A stretch of DNA of 60,570 nt from Allobosea thiooxidans (GCF_900168195.1 NZ_FUYX01000022.1:1-60570), one strand, 5' to 3'; shown: positions 1 through 9,472, counted from the stretch's first letter. The notes: a model not told the origin generated them from the letters alone. Made by a program: numbers and translations.

Positions 1-486
1 GGTCAAACCCACCGGACCAAACGCCCTGCCAGTCAGTGAAGCGCGTCAACAGCGCCGCTCAGCGGCGGCGCCGTCTCGATGGGCGGTTTATAGGCCAGGC
101 CCGGAACGGATGTCAACACGCTCGATGAAGTTTTTTTGACGGCTTCCGAAAGACGTCGTGACCGCCCCCGAAATGGGGCTTCGCGGCGGCGGCTTTTCCG
201 GGGCTCATGCGCACGCGAGCGCGAGCGCGCGTTCGGTTTGCGCTTCCAAAAACAGCCGCAATCGACCGGCAGATGGGGGCCGCCGCAAAGGCTCACGGAT
301 TGATTCCGGGGGACGACGCGGGCATGGTCTCGGCGTCGTCTCCGGCCGGGACGCCATTCGAACCGTTTCGCTTCCTCCGGAATCTCCGTTTGGCGGCGGC
401 GCAGTTCGTCACGGCCTGCCACGACAAGAGACAGCCAGAACCCGACAGACCGCCCCTCCGACAGCCGCCTTCAAGACACAGCCCCG
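1..486. other. Non-coding stretch upstream of the M23 peptidase gene
   Basis: The open frames here on both strands are arginine-rich and low in complexity and read as chance frames in GC-rich DNA. I see no tRNA, no clear promoter and no convincing terminator. A run of seven T at 131-137 is not preceded by a stable stem. The sequence presumably contains the promoter and leader of the peptidase gene that starts at 487. Confidence 0.5.
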
Positions 487-2514
487 ATGAACGCCCATCC
501 CGAGTTCGCGCAACCAGCCGAGCCGCTCGCTCCCGAAGCGACGGCCCTGCTGGTCGACCTCGGGATCGAGCCGCCGATTCGGCCGGTCGATTCGCGCCAG
601 CAGCCGCCCGACCGGCGCGGCGTCTCGCTGCGCTGGCTCTTCGCCTGCGCCCTGGTCGGGTCCTGCGGCGCGGCGCTTCTCGGCGCCGCCATCCTCGTCG
701 CGATGCGTGGCGACACCAGCTATCCCGAGCCGCCCGAGACCGTCACGGTCCGGATGTCCTCGACGGCGGGCGACGGCGGCGGCGCGCGCAAGGCCGACAA
801 GCTCGTCGCCGACCAGCCGATCATGTCGGCCCGGCACGCCATGCGCGCGCCGATGTCGCAACGGGTCGGTGACCGCGAGGTCATCCGGGTGCGCCCCTTC
901 GTGCGCCTCGCCTCGAACCTGTCCCTGACCACCGGCGTCTACGCGACCAATGTCCCGCCCTTCAATCCGCTGCGCCTCTTCGCCGAAGGCGGGCAGCCGG
1001 AGGAGCGTTATGCCGAGCCGGTCCAGGACATGCCGGATGCCGACGTCACCATCGTCAAGCGCGATCTCGCCGATGTTACGGTCCCCGCCGGCAAGCCGCT
1101 GCTGAGCGACGCCGAGGTGATCTCGCAGGTCGAGGAGGAGCGCGCCAATCTGGTCAGCGCCGGCCGCCAGCGCGCCCTGCCGATCCCGCCCCAGCTGATG
1201 CTCAGCCGCACGCTCACCGGCGCGGCCGCCCCCGGCACCGACATCCTCGCCTATGCACCGGCGACCGACACCCGCTTCTCGGGCATCGAGGTCCGGGTCG
1301 TGCCCGAGAACGTCACCAACGCGCCCAAGACCCCGATCCCGGCCTCCCGGGAGCCCCTGGTCGAGGACAAGCTGGTGATGGCCAAGCGCGGCGAGAACTT
1401 CGAGCAGGTGATGCGCGGGGCCGGCGCCACGCCGGAGCAGGTCCGCGCGATGATCACGGCCTTCGGCGGCAAGGTCCGGACCGCGGCCCTGCCCGATGGC
1501 CAGGTCCTCCAGGTTCTCTACGCGCCGGGCCCCCGTCCGGGCGACTCCCGCCAGATCATGCGGGTCTCGCTCCTCACCAACGGCCAGCCGGACGGCACGG
1601 TCGCGATGAGCGACAAGGGCAGCTTCGTTTCCGTCGACCTGCCGCGGCAGGATGCGGCCGGCCCGCAGCGCCCGCCGCGGCGCAATGCCGAGGATGACGA
1701 GGACGAGGATGAGGGCACGGGCGGCGCCCGCCTCTATGAGAGCCTCTACGAGACCGGCGCGCGCCACGACCTGCCGCGGCCGCTGATCGACGAGCTCGTC
1801 CGGATCTTCTCCTATGACCTCGACTTCCAGCAGCGCGTCCATGGCGGCGACAATCTGGAGGTGATCTTCACCGACGAGGACGAGGGCGAGCGCGCCGAAA
1901 TCCTCTCCGCGACCCTGACGGTCAATGGCGAGGCGCGCCGGGTCTATCGCTACCAGTCGCCCGAAGACGGCCTCATCGACTATTTCGACGAGGAGGGGAA
2001 ATCGCTGAAGAAGTTCCTGCTGCGCAAGCCGATCGCCGATGGCGAGCTGCGCTCGGGTTTCGGCATGCGCTACCACCCGATCATGCGCTATTCGAAGATG
2101 CATACCGGCGTCGACTGGGCGAACCGCATCGGCACGCCGATCCTCGCCGCCGGCAACGGCGTCGTCACCAAGGCCGGCTGGTCGTCCGGCTACGGCAAGC
2201 ACACCGAGATCCAGCACGCCAACGGCTACGTCACGACCTATTCGCACCAGTCGAACTTCGCGTCCGGCATCGTTCCCGGCGCCAAGGTCCGGCAGGGCCA
2301 GGTCATCGGCTATCTCGGCAGCACCGGCCTCTCGACCGGCCCGCATCTGCATTACGAGGTGCTGGTCAACGGCAACTTCGTCAATCCGATGAAGATCCGC
2401 GTGCCGCGCGGGCGCGAGCTGCAGGGCACGACCCTGGCCGAGTTCCGGCGCCAGCGCGACGAGATCCGCGGCCTGATCGAGAAGGCCGGCGGCACCCTCG
2501 CGCAATTGCGCTGA
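487..2514 (+). CDS. M23 family metallopeptidase (membrane-anchored LytM-type peptidoglycan endopeptidase)
   Basis: A 675-aa protein with a cytoplasmic N-terminus, one membrane segment at about residues 49-74, a long periplasmic region and a C-terminal peptidase M23 domain at about residues 520-650. The zinc and catalytic motifs are intact: HTGVD (H539, D543) and HLH (H620, H622). The family cuts peptide cross-bridges of peptidoglycan during growth or division, or acts as an amidase activator when the motifs are lost, which is not the case here. An acidic linker (EDDEDEDEG) lies near residues 400-408. ATG at 487 gives the membrane anchor directly. It appears to be a single-gene unit. Confidence 0.9.
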   Translation: MNAHPEFAQPAEPLAPEATALLVDLGIEPPIRPVDSRQQPPDRRGVSLRWLFACALVGSCGAALLGAAILVAMRGDTSYPEPPETVTVRMSSTAGDGGGARKADKLVADQPIMSARHAMRAPMSQRVGDREVIRVRPFVRLASNLSLTTGVYATNVPPFNPLRLFAEGGQPEERYAEPVQDMPDADVTIVKRDLADVTVPAGKPLLSDAEVISQVEEERANLVSAGRQRALPIPPQLMLSRTLTGAAAPGTDILAYAPATDTRFSGIEVRVVPENVTNAPKTPIPASREPLVEDKLVMAKRGENFEQVMRGAGATPEQVRAMITAFGGKVRTAALPDGQVLQVLYAPGPRPGDSRQIMRVSLLTNGQPDGTVAMSDKGSFVSVDLPRQDAAGPQRPPRRNAEDDEDEDEGTGGARLYESLYETGARHDLPRPLIDELVRIFSYDLDFQQRVHGGDNLEVIFTDEDEGERAEILSATLTVNGEARRVYRYQSPEDGLIDYFDEEGKSLKKFLLRKPIADGELRSGFGMRYHPIMRYSKMHTGVDWANRIGTPILAAGNGVVTKAGWSSGYGKHTEIQHANGYVTTYSHQSNFASGIVPGAKVRQGQVIGYLGSTGLSTGPHLHYEVLVNGNFVNPMKIRVPRGRELQGTTLAEFRRQRDEIRGLIEKAGGTLAQLR

Positions 2515-2627
2515 ACGCATGACGGGCGCGCGATCCGGAGCGTGCCCCGCTTCTACGGCTTGACACTGCCGGCGCGAGGCGACACCGCCGGGGCGTCGCT
2601 TCCTTTCTCGCGCGAGTTACCGGGCCC

Positions 2628-3545
2628 ATGCTCGCTTCCCTCCTCGTCGTCCTGCCCGTCTTCGGGCTGATCGGCCTCGGCTATGTCGCGCGCTGGACGA
2701 AGCTCCTGCGCGAAACGACGGGCGAAGGTCTGTCCGATTTCGTCTTCGTCCTGGCCGTGCCCTGCCTGCTGTTCCGCACCCTCGCCAAGGCCGACATCCC
2801 GCTGACCCAGCCCTGTGGCTACTGGATCGCCTATTTCGCCGGGCTGGCCGTGGTCTGGGCTCTCGCCATGGCGATCGCCGCCAGGTTCTTCGCGCGCAAG
2901 GGCCCCGAACTGGTGGTCTCCGGCTTCGCCGCCGCACAGTCGAACACCGTCTTCGTCGGCGTCCCGATGATCCTGAAGGCCTATGGCGATGCCGGCGCCG
3001 TGCCGCTCGGCCTGCTGCTCGCCATCCACCTGCCGGTGACGATGACGGTGGCGACGCTGCTGGCGGAAGGCCGCAGCGCCTCGATCCCGCTGCTGCTCAA
3101 GCGGCTCGTCACCCATCCGATCATCGTCGGCATCCTGCTCGGATCGGCCGTCCGCCCAATCGTGCCTCTCATCCCGACCCCGGTCTGGACCCTGGTCGAC
3201 CTGCTCGCGGGAGCCGCCGTCCCCTGCGCGCTGATCAGCCTCGGCATCGCGATGCGCCGCTACGGGCTGGAATCGGGCCTGGCGCTGCCCACGGTGCTGA
3301 GCGGGCTGAAGCTCGGCCTGCATCCGCTGCTGGTCTACTGGCTCGCGACCGCGGTCTTCGACATGCCGGCTCACTGGTCCGGCGTCGCCGTGCTGTTCGC
3401 CGCCTGCCCCTGCGGCATCAACGCCTATCTCTTCGCCGAGCGCTACCGCCAGGGCGTGGCCGATGCATCCAGCGCGATCACGCTCTCCACGCTGCTGTCG
3501 CTGTTCACCACCGCCGCCTGGCTGACCTTCCTCGGCGTCGGTTGA
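2628..3545 (+). CDS. AEC family transporter (auxin efflux carrier type permease)
   Basis: A 305-aa hydrophobic protein with about ten predicted membrane segments from end to end and no soluble domain, the normal size and layout of the AEC (PIN-like) family. Family members move small organic anions such as malate or malonate; the substrate cannot be read from sequence. It starts at ATG 2628, 113 bases after the peptidase gene, and ends just before the convergent gluQRS gene. Confidence 0.85.
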   Translation: MLASLLVVLPVFGLIGLGYVARWTKLLRETTGEGLSDFVFVLAVPCLLFRTLAKADIPLTQPCGYWIAYFAGLAVVWALAMAIAARFFARKGPELVVSGFAAAQSNTVFVGVPMILKAYGDAGAVPLGLLLAIHLPVTMTVATLLAEGRSASIPLLLKRLVTHPIIVGILLGSAVRPIVPLIPTPVWTLVDLLAGAAVPCALISLGIAMRRYGLESGLALPTVLSGLKLGLHPLLVYWLATAVFDMPAHWSGVAVLFAACPCGINAYLFAERYRQGVADASSAITLSTLLSLFTTAAWLTFLGVG

Positions 3546-3555
3546 AGCTGATGTT

Positions 3556-4452
3556 TCAACTGAACCCCAGTTGCCGGCGGATATCCGCCGGCTGAACGCC
3601 TTCCGCCCGCAATTCCGCCAGACTTTCCGACTGCCGGCTCTTGGCGAGCTTGCGTCCGTCCTCGTCGAGCAGCAGGCGGTGGAAATGGTAGAGCGGCGTC
3701 GGCAGCCCGAGCAGCCGCTGCAGCACGACATGGATATCGGTGGCGGCTTCCAGGTCCCGCCCGCGCACGACATGGCTCACTCCCTGCAGGGCATCGTCGA
3801 CGACGACGGCGAGGTGGTAGCTCGTCGGCACGTCCTTGCGGGCGAGCACGACATCGCCCCAGCGCTCGGGCCTGACTTCGACCTCGCGGCGGGAGCCGTC
3901 GGCCTCGAAGACCACATAGCCGAGCGCATTCCCCGTCGCCGCCAGGGCCTTCGCCATGTCGAGGCGCAGCACATGCGGCGCGCCGGCCGCGATCCGCCTT
4001 GCCGCCTCCTCCGGCGCGAGCGCCTTGCAACGGCCGGGATAGAGCGGCGCCCCATCCGGATCGAGCGGCCAGGGTCGGCCTGTCCCGGCCTCCCGCGCCG
4101 CAACCTCGGCGCGGATCTCCTGGCGCGAGCAAAAGCAGGGATAGACCAATCCCCGCGCCTGCAGCCTCCGCAACGCCGCGCCATAATCCTCGAAATGCCG
4201 GGACTGCCGGCGGATGCCGGGCTCGAACACGATTCCGAGCCAGCCGAGATCCTCGATGATCCCGGCGACGAATTCCGGACGCGAACGGGCGAGGTCGATA
4301 TCCTCGATCCGCAGCAGCAGGCGCCCGCCTGCCTTTCGCGCCAGCGCCTCGTTGGTCAGGGCCGACAGCGCATGGCCGAGATGCAGCCGTCCGTTCGGGC
4401 TCGGCGCGAAGCGGAAGACCGGCTTGCGGGAATCGGGTGGAATGAACGCCAT
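3556..4452 (-). CDS. gluQRS: Glutamyl-Q tRNA(Asp) synthetase
   Basis: A 298-aa protein matching the catalytic half of glutamyl-tRNA synthetase without its anticodon-binding domain. The class I motifs are clear: HLGH at residues 24-27 and KLAKS at 268-272 (the KMSKS equivalent). A CFC pair follows near residue 100, consistent with the zinc site of the family. The family joins glutamate to the queuosine base at position 34 of tRNA(Asp). It faces the AEC gene (convergent, 10-base gap) and is divergent from the DNA glycosylase gene. The short length argues against a true GltX. Confidence 0.92.
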   Translation of the reverse strand: MAFIPPDSRKPVFRFAPSPNGRLHLGHALSALTNEALARKAGGRLLLRIEDIDLARSRPEFVAGIIEDLGWLGIVFEPGIRRQSRHFEDYGAALRRLQARGLVYPCFCSRQEIRAEVAAREAGTGRPWPLDPDGAPLYPGRCKALAPEEAARRIAAGAPHVLRLDMAKALAATGNALGYVVFEADGSRREVEVRPERWGDVVLARKDVPTSYHLAVVVDDALQGVSHVVRGRDLEAATDIHVVLQRLLGLPTPLYHFHRLLLDEDGRKLAKSRQSESLAELRAEGVQPADIRRQLGFS

Positions 4453-4539
4453 GGCTTTTGTCTAGGAGGCCGGGCGCCGCCCGCCAAGCGTTCCCCGCTG
4501 CTGACGCGAGCCGGCTCCTGCCTCATCAATGTTGGCGCG

Positions 4540-5184
4540 ATGACCGAACGAATCACCTGCAACAGCGACCTCGAGGAAGGCATGGCGGCGTTGGCCGCGC
4601 TGCATCCGGACTGGAAAACCATCGTCGAGCGCACCGGGCTGCCGCCGCTGAGGCTGCGCGAAGGCGGCTTCGTCGGGCTCGCCTCGATCATCGTCTCGCA
4701 GCAATTGTCGGTCGCCAGCGCCCGGGCCGTCTGGAACCGTTTCGAGAGCGTCTTCGTGCCGCTGACGCCGGCACGGGTGCTCGCCGCCACGGATGACGAC
4801 ATGCGCCTCTCGGGCCTGTCGCGGCCGAAGCAGCGCACCCTGCTCGCGCTCGCCTCCGCCCTCGCCGAAGGGCGCTTCGTCTTCGAGGCCCTCGAACGGG
4901 CCACGCCCGAGGAGGTCCATGCGCAGATGACCGCGATCTCCGGCATCGGCCCCTGGACGGCCGATGTCTATCTGCTGTTCTGCCTCGGCCATCGCGACGG
5001 CTTCGCCGCCGGCGACCTTGCCATCCAGGAGGCCGCGCGCCACGCCTTCGGCCTGGAGGAGCGGCCGAAGGCGGCGGAGTTGCAGGCGATGGCAGAGGCC
5101 TGGCGTCCGTGGCGCGGCGTCGCGGCGCGCCTGCTCTGGGCCTATTACGCCCAGCTGAAGCGCCGCGAAGGCATCAACGCCTGA
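4540..5184 (+). CDS. DNA-3-methyladenine glycosylase, AlkA-like HhH-GPD family
   Basis: A 214-aa base-excision repair enzyme that removes alkylated purines from DNA. The helix-hairpin-helix appears as SGIGPWTADVY near residues 134-144, and the likely catalytic aspartate is D159 in GDLAIQ. The open frame extends upstream to 3571, but that part is antisense to gluQRS. ATG 4540 gives the compact length of AlkA-like proteins that lack the N-terminal domain. It is divergent from gluQRS, with 87 bases between start codons. Confidence 0.9.
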   Translation: MTERITCNSDLEEGMAALAALHPDWKTIVERTGLPPLRLREGGFVGLASIIVSQQLSVASARAVWNRFESVFVPLTPARVLAATDDDMRLSGLSRPKQRTLLALASALAEGRFVFEALERATPEEVHAQMTAISGIGPWTADVYLLFCLGHRDGFAAGDLAIQEAARHAFGLEERPKAAELQAMAEAWRPWRGVAARLLWAYYAQLKRREGINA

Positions 5185-5185
5185 A

Positions 5186-5227
5186 GCATCGGCCCGAAAA
5201 ACGGGAAACGGTTTTCGGAGCCGATGC
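5186..5227. repeat. Palindromic intergenic repeat, likely bidirectional terminator
   Basis: GCATCGGCCCGAAAA at 5186-5200 pairs with TTTTCGGAGCCGATGC at 5212-5227, a long stem with one bulged base. It fills almost the whole gap between two convergent genes. The GAAAACGG core resembles a palindromic repeat (cores like GAAAACCGGTTCCCACTTTTC) that I recall as common in Rhizobiales genomes. Termination from both sides is inferred from the position. Confidence 0.6.
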
Positions 5228-5236
5228 CCGGATGGC

Positions 5237-6016
5237 TCAGCTGCGCACGATCTTGAGCGCCGCCTGCGTCGCGGCGCGCAGCAGCGCCGAATCGCTCATC
5301 ACCGTGACCATGCGCGCGCCCATATCGAGGCCCGCCTTGGCGCGCTCGGCACTCGCCGCATAGAGCGCGACCGGCTTGTTCACGGCCGAAGCGCGGGCGA
5401 CGACATGCTTGAGCGCCTCGTCGACCTCGCGCGCGGTGGCATCGACCTTCGCCCCGCCCGAGAGCGCGATCGACAGATCGGACGGCCCCACGAAGAGGGC
5501 ATCGATCCCGTCCAGCGCCAGGATGTCGTCGACGATCGCCATCGCCTCGCGGGTCTCGATCATCGCGAAGGTCATCGAGAAGCCATTGGCCGCCTTGAGA
5601 TAGCCGTTCTGGTCGAGACCCGACGCGCCGAGGCCGCCATAGCTGCCCCAGCTGCGCTCGCCCATCGGCGGGTACTTGGCATAGGCGGCGAAACGACGCG
5701 CATCCTCCATGGTGTTGATCATCGGCGCGATCACCCCGGAGACACCGGCGTCGAACAGCTTCGAGACGTTCTGGAACTCGCCGACCGGGATGCGCGCGAT
5801 CGCCGGCTTGCCGGCGGCGTTGATCAGCGAGATCGCGCGGATCACCTCGCCCAGCGTGATCGGGCCGTGCTGCATGTCGAGGGTGATCGCGTCGAAATCC
5901 TCCTGGGCGAGGATCGCCGAGATCGAGGGATCGGGCAGGCCGCACCAGGCCGAGACGACGCTGTCGCCCCTGGCGAAGCGATCGGCGAGGGAGGCGAGGA
6001 CGGTGGGCTTGGCCAT
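5237..6016 (-). CDS. HpcH/HpaI family aldolase (2-keto-3-deoxy acid / 4-hydroxy-2-oxo acid aldolase type)
   Basis: A 259-aa class II metal-dependent aldolase with a phosphoenolpyruvate-binding type barrel. Visible family features are LDMQHGP near residue 47, the metal ligand region MIETREAM, and VGPSDLSIALSG with the second metal ligand. Members cleave 4-hydroxy-2-oxo acids to pyruvate and an aldehyde, as in aromatic catabolism or sugar-acid breakdown. No other catabolic gene lies nearby, so the substrate is open. ATG 6016 is close to the family N-terminus. Confidence 0.88.
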   Translation of the reverse strand: MAKPTVLASLADRFARGDSVVSAWCGLPDPSISAILAQEDFDAITLDMQHGPITLGEVIRAISLINAAGKPAIARIPVGEFQNVSKLFDAGVSGVIAPMINTMEDARRFAAYAKYPPMGERSWGSYGGLGASGLDQNGYLKAANGFSMTFAMIETREAMAIVDDILALDGIDALFVGPSDLSIALSGGAKVDATAREVDEALKHVVARASAVNKPVALYAASAERAKAGLDMGARMVTVMSDSALLRAATQAALKIVRS

Positions 6017-6372
6017 GATGCGTTCATCCGTTTCGAGACCCGCGCGGCGCGGCGCGGCTGCCCGGCACGTTGCCCCGGGCCGGCCCGGAAATGCAAACGG
6101 GCGCCCATGCGCCCGTCTCAGAGACGTCCTGCGTCAGATGGGCGGCTGGTCGGCCGGAGAGGATCCGGGAGCGGCGACACTCCGCGTGCGGGCATCCGCA
6201 ACCCTCGTTTCGACGCCGCCGTTTCCATCGAGCCTGCCGGTTCGATCGGATTCTTCTATCTGTTCGGGTCCGAGAATCTATTTGTCCCGCATCGAGGGCG
6301 TTGGCAGCCTTCCGGCACGCGGATCGAAGAAGCCGCTTCCGGCCGCGTTCCGCTCATCGGAGGAAACCAGCC
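6017..6372. promoter_or_regulatory. Divergent intergenic region between the aldolase and phosphatase genes
   Basis: A 356-base gap that must hold both promoters. A perfect 8-bp stem (ACGGGCGC at 6097-6104, GCGCCCGT at 6109-6116) lies nearer the aldolase gene. The part next to the phosphatase gene (about 6240-6290) is richer in A and T than its surroundings. A purine-rich ribosome site, GGAGGA, ends at 6364. I could not recognise a Pho box. Confidence 0.4.
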
Positions 6373-7944
6373 ATGACGTCGTATACGCGCCGCGACATGC
6401 TCGCCGGGGCGGCCGGGATTGGTCTGTCGACATCGCTCGGCGTGAACCAGGCTCGGTCGAATACCGGCGGCCTCTTCAAGCTCGGTGTCGCTTCCGGAGA
6501 TCCATGGCCCGACGGCATCGTCCTGTGGACGCGGCTGGTTCGCGATGCGCTCGCGGCGGATGGCGGCATGGGCGAGACCCCCGTCGAGGTGATCTGGGAA
6601 TTGGCCCGCGACGAACGCTTTCAGGATATCGCGCGAACCGGCGTCACCTTGGCGATGCCGGAGCTTGGTCATTCCGTGCATGTCGAAGTGGGCGGTCTGG
6701 AGCCTGGACGCGCCTATTGGTACCGCTTTCGCTCCGGAGGCGACGAGAGCCCGACCGGCAGGACCCGGACCGCGCCCGCGCTGGGACAGCAGGTGCCGCG
6801 CCTGCGGTTTGCGGCCGCTGCGTGCCAGCATTGGATGTACGGAAACTGGGCCGCCTACCGTCGGATGGCCGAGGAAGATCTCGATTTTGTGCTGCACCTC
6901 GGGGACTACATCTACGAGGCTCCCTCCTCGAGTGCCGCCGCAGCCAAGCAGAAGGTGCGCGACGTCCCCTTCGACGTCCCCAAGACGCTGGCCGACTATC
7001 GCCTGATGCACTCCTGGTACAAGACCGACCCGGCGATCCAGCAGGCGCACGCTGCCTGTCCGTGGATCGCGATCTGGGACGATCACGACGTCGAAAACGA
7101 CTATGCCGGCAATCATGCGCCGGCCCGCCCGCCCACTGCCGCGTTCCTGCGCCAGCGCGCCGCCGCCTATCAGGCCTATTGGGAGCATATGCCGTTGCGG
7201 AGCGCCCAGCGCCCGCTGGGACCCGATGCGCAGCTCTATCGTCGCCTGGCGTTTGGCGATCTGGTCGACCTCGTCATGCTAGACGAGCGGCAATACCGCT
7301 CGCCGCTCGCCTGCCCCCCGCCGGCGCCGAAGCTCGACCGCAACCACCTGGTTTCGGCTGGAGAATGCGCGGATGCGTTCGATCCGCAGCGGACCATGCT
7401 CGGACTGGATCAGGAAGCCTGGTTGGCGCGCTGCCTCGCCGAACCGGCCCGCGCGCGGTGGCTGCTGCTCGGCCAGCAGCTCATGTTCTCGCCCTTCGAA
7501 CGCAAGCGCGGTTCCGGAACCGGCTTCGATACCGATGGCTGGGGTGGCTATGCGGCCGCGCACCAGCGCATCATCGATCTCATCGCCGCGCGACCGAACC
7601 GCGACACCGTGGTTCTCGGCGGCGACATCCACGGGTTCGTCGCTTCGAATGTCCCGGCGCGACGACAGGAACTGCGCTCGAATCCCGTCTCGGCACACAT
7701 CGTCTGCGGCGCGATCAGCTCACGCCTCGGCGACCACCGCAACTATGTCGCGTCGCTTCCGGAGAATCCGCATATCCAGTTTGTCGACGCCGAGCGTCAC
7801 GGCTACACGCGCTGCACCTTCACGCGAGACAGCGCGTCGTTCGAGTTCCGAGCCGTCGACGATGTCCGTGATCCGGCGTCGGGCATCGCCACCTTGGCCG
7901 CCTACGAAACCAGGTGGGGGATTGCCGGCCTGCAGCGCGTTTGA
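6373..7944 (+). CDS. PhoD-like alkaline phosphatase/phosphodiesterase, Tat-exported
   Basis: A 523-aa enzyme with a twin-arginine signal near the N-terminus (R6-R7, then a hydrophobic AGAAGIGL stretch), followed by the PhoD N-terminal domain and the metallophosphatase domain. Metal-binding motifs are present: LGDYIYE, WDDHDVENDY with NH, and GGDIHGF. The family hydrolyses phosphate mono- and diesters outside the cytoplasm using Ca and Fe. The frame is open upstream to 6070, but ATG 6373 gives the Tat signal and follows a GGAGGA ribosome site. Codon choice looks slightly less GC-biased than in neighbouring genes, a possible sign of transfer. Confidence 0.9.
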   Translation: MTSYTRRDMLAGAAGIGLSTSLGVNQARSNTGGLFKLGVASGDPWPDGIVLWTRLVRDALAADGGMGETPVEVIWELARDERFQDIARTGVTLAMPELGHSVHVEVGGLEPGRAYWYRFRSGGDESPTGRTRTAPALGQQVPRLRFAAAACQHWMYGNWAAYRRMAEEDLDFVLHLGDYIYEAPSSSAAAAKQKVRDVPFDVPKTLADYRLMHSWYKTDPAIQQAHAACPWIAIWDDHDVENDYAGNHAPARPPTAAFLRQRAAAYQAYWEHMPLRSAQRPLGPDAQLYRRLAFGDLVDLVMLDERQYRSPLACPPPAPKLDRNHLVSAGECADAFDPQRTMLGLDQEAWLARCLAEPARARWLLLGQQLMFSPFERKRGSGTGFDTDGWGGYAAAHQRIIDLIAARPNRDTVVLGGDIHGFVASNVPARRQELRSNPVSAHIVCGAISSRLGDHRNYVASLPENPHIQFVDAERHGYTRCTFTRDSASFEFRAVDDVRDPASGIATLAAYETRWGIAGLQRV

Positions 7945-7956
7945 CGCGATAAAAAC

Positions 7957-7996
7957 GCGCACGGCGTCGGCGAGAAGCTCGCCGACGCCGTGCTGA
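7957..7996 (-). terminator. Strong hairpin between convergent genes
   Basis: A perfect 16-bp stem: arms 7959-7974 and 7978-7993 with a 3-base loop. Read on the minus strand it is followed within a few bases by a run of five T (complement of 7951-7955), so it fits an intrinsic terminator for the DUF1476 gene. It should also block read-through from the phosphatase gene. Confidence 0.7.
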
Positions 7997-8032
7997 AGAG
8001 CTCCGTGAATCGGAGTTTCTCGACCCGGCGTA

Positions 8033-8356
8033 TCAGCGCCCGGCCTGGATGTCCTCGGCCGCCTTGAGCAGCAGCTCGGTCATCACGGTGCGGATCTCGG
8101 TATCGGAGGTGTTGACGTTGGCGAGCGCGAAATCGCTCTTGACCTTGCGCACCACGTCCTCGTCGCCGGCTTCCTCGAAATCGGCGACGACGACCGCCTT
8201 GGCATAGGCCTCCGCATCGGCACCGCTCTTGCCGAGCTTCTCGGCCGCCCACAGCCCGAGCAGCTTGTTGCGCCGGGCCGTCGCCTTGAAGCGCAGCTCC
8301 TCGTCATGGGCGAACTTGTTCTCGAAGGCGTCCTTGCGTTGATCGAAGGTCGTCAT
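8033..8356 (-). CDS. DUF1476 family protein (F1-ATPase zeta-subunit type inhibitor)
   Basis: A 107-aa charged, helical, soluble protein beginning MTTFDQRKDAFENKF, the typical start of DUF1476. In Paracoccus denitrificans this family is the zeta subunit that binds F1-ATPase and blocks ATP hydrolysis (established for that organism; transferred here by family). The frame continues upstream to 8437, but the extension carries no family sequence and ATG 8356 gives the standard length. It is divergent from purC and ends at a strong hairpin. No ATP synthase genes lie in the window. Confidence 0.85.
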   Translation of the reverse strand: MTTFDQRKDAFENKFAHDEELRFKATARRNKLLGLWAAEKLGKSGADAEAYAKAVVVADFEEAGDEDVVRKVKSDFALANVNTSDTEIRTVMTELLLKAAEDIQAGR

Positions 8357-8707
8357 GCGGCGTCCATGTCCTCTCGCGGGGCTGATTTCCTGTTCCCCGA
8401 TCATATAGGCCGGCGGCGCGGCGAGGGCCAGCCTCATCGCCAGATTCAGAGCCGCTTAAGCCTCCCGCAGCCGCCGAAAGGCGGTTTGTTGCGTTTGCGG
8501 CCCGGAAGCTCCATATAGCAGGCGCTGCGGCCGCCTTCCGGCTTCCGCACGAGCAACCGGCGCCGGCGCCGGCCCGAGGATCGATCCCCAGCGGGTCGCC
8601 GGGCCGTGCGGCAGGACCGAAAAGATCAGGGGCCAAGATCCCGCCGCGACCCATCGCGTCCAGAGAAGGGCCGACCTTTGGATTTCCTCAAGCCACGGTA
8701 CATCCCC
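8357..8707. promoter_or_regulatory. Divergent intergenic region between DUF1476 and purC
   Basis: A 351-base gap expected to hold promoters for both genes. A small hairpin, CCGCC-GAAA-GGCGG at 8471-8484 followed by TTTGTT, lies inside it and could act on plus-strand transcripts. The repeated CCGGCG block near 8558 is low complexity. I recognise no riboswitch or specific operator. Confidence 0.35.
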
Positions 8708-9472
8708 ATGAATCGCCGCCGTCGCATCTACGAAGGCAAGGCGAAGGTCCTCTATGAAGGACCCGAGCCCGGTACGCTGATCCAGCATTTCAAGGACGAC
8801 GCCAGCGCCTTCAATGCCAAGAAGCATGAAGTGATCGACGGCAAGGGCGTGCTCAACAACCGCATCTCCGAGCACATCTTCTCGAACCTCAACGACATCG
8901 GCGTTCCCACGCATTTCATCCGCCGGCTGAACATGCGCGAGCAGCTGATCCGCGAGGTCGAGATCATTCCGCTCGAGGTCGTCGTGCGCAACGTCGCCGC
9001 GGGCTCGCTGGCCACCCGGCTGGGCCTCGAGGAAGGCACGCAGCTGCCGCGCTCGATCATCGAGTTCTATTACAAGAACGACGCGCTCGGCGATCCGATG
9101 GTCTCCGAGGAGCACATCACCGCCTTCGGCTGGGCAACGCCGCAGGAGATCGACGACATCATGGCGCTCGCCATCCGCGTCAACGACTTCCTCTCCGGCC
9201 TCTTCCTCGGCGCCGGCATCCGCCTCGTCGACTTCAAGATGGAGACCGGCCGGCTCTGGGAAGGCGAGATGATGCGCATCGTCGTCGCCGACGAGATCAG
9301 CCCGGATTCCTGCCGCCTCTGGGACATCCGGTCCAAGGACAAGATGGACAAGGACCGGTTCCGCCGCGACATGGGCGGCCTGATCGAGGCCTATTCCGAG
9401 GTCGCCCGCCGTCTCGGCATTCTCGGCGAGAACGAGAACCCCGGCCCGACCGGCCCGCGCCTGGTGCAGTGA
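8708..9472 (+). CDS. purC: Phosphoribosylaminoimidazole-succinocarboxamide synthase
   Basis: A 254-aa enzyme of purine synthesis that joins aspartate to CAIR to make SAICAR, using ATP. The N-terminus RRIYEGKAKVLYEG is the nucleotide-binding signature, and VVVRNVAAGS and the DFKMETG loop are family-typical. ATG 8708 starts immediately before the conserved N-terminus; the frame is open further upstream without family similarity. It heads a purC-(lipoprotein)-purS-purQ group. A terminator-like palindrome follows the stop codon closely. Confidence 0.95.
   Translation: MNRRRRIYEGKAKVLYEGPEPGTLIQHFKDDASAFNAKKHEVIDGKGVLNNRISEHIFSNLNDIGVPTHFIRRLNMREQLIREVEIIPLEVVVRNVAAGSLATRLGLEEGTQLPRSIIEFYYKNDALGDPMVSEEHITAFGWATPQEIDDIMALAIRVNDFLSGLFLGAGIRLVDFKMETGRLWEGEMMRIVVADEISPDSCRLWDIRSKDKMDKDRFRRDMGGLIEAYSEVARRLGILGENENPGPTGPRLVQ

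Noticed and set aside
131..137. Run of seven T near the left edge, considered as a terminator
   Set aside because: No stable stem precedes it on either strand.
33..422. A 129-aa minus-strand frame at the left edge
   Set aside because: Arginine-rich, without ribosome site or recognisable domain; judged non-coding.
409..2520. A 703-aa minus-strand open frame
   Set aside because: It lies fully antisense to the M23 peptidase gene, which has a clear domain structure. The antisense product is a repetitive Asp/Arg/Gly/Leu-rich chain typical of shadow frames in GC-rich DNA.
6240..6290. Possible Pho box before the PhoD-like gene
   Set aside because: The region is AT-richer, but I could not find the two spaced CTGTCAT-like direct repeats.
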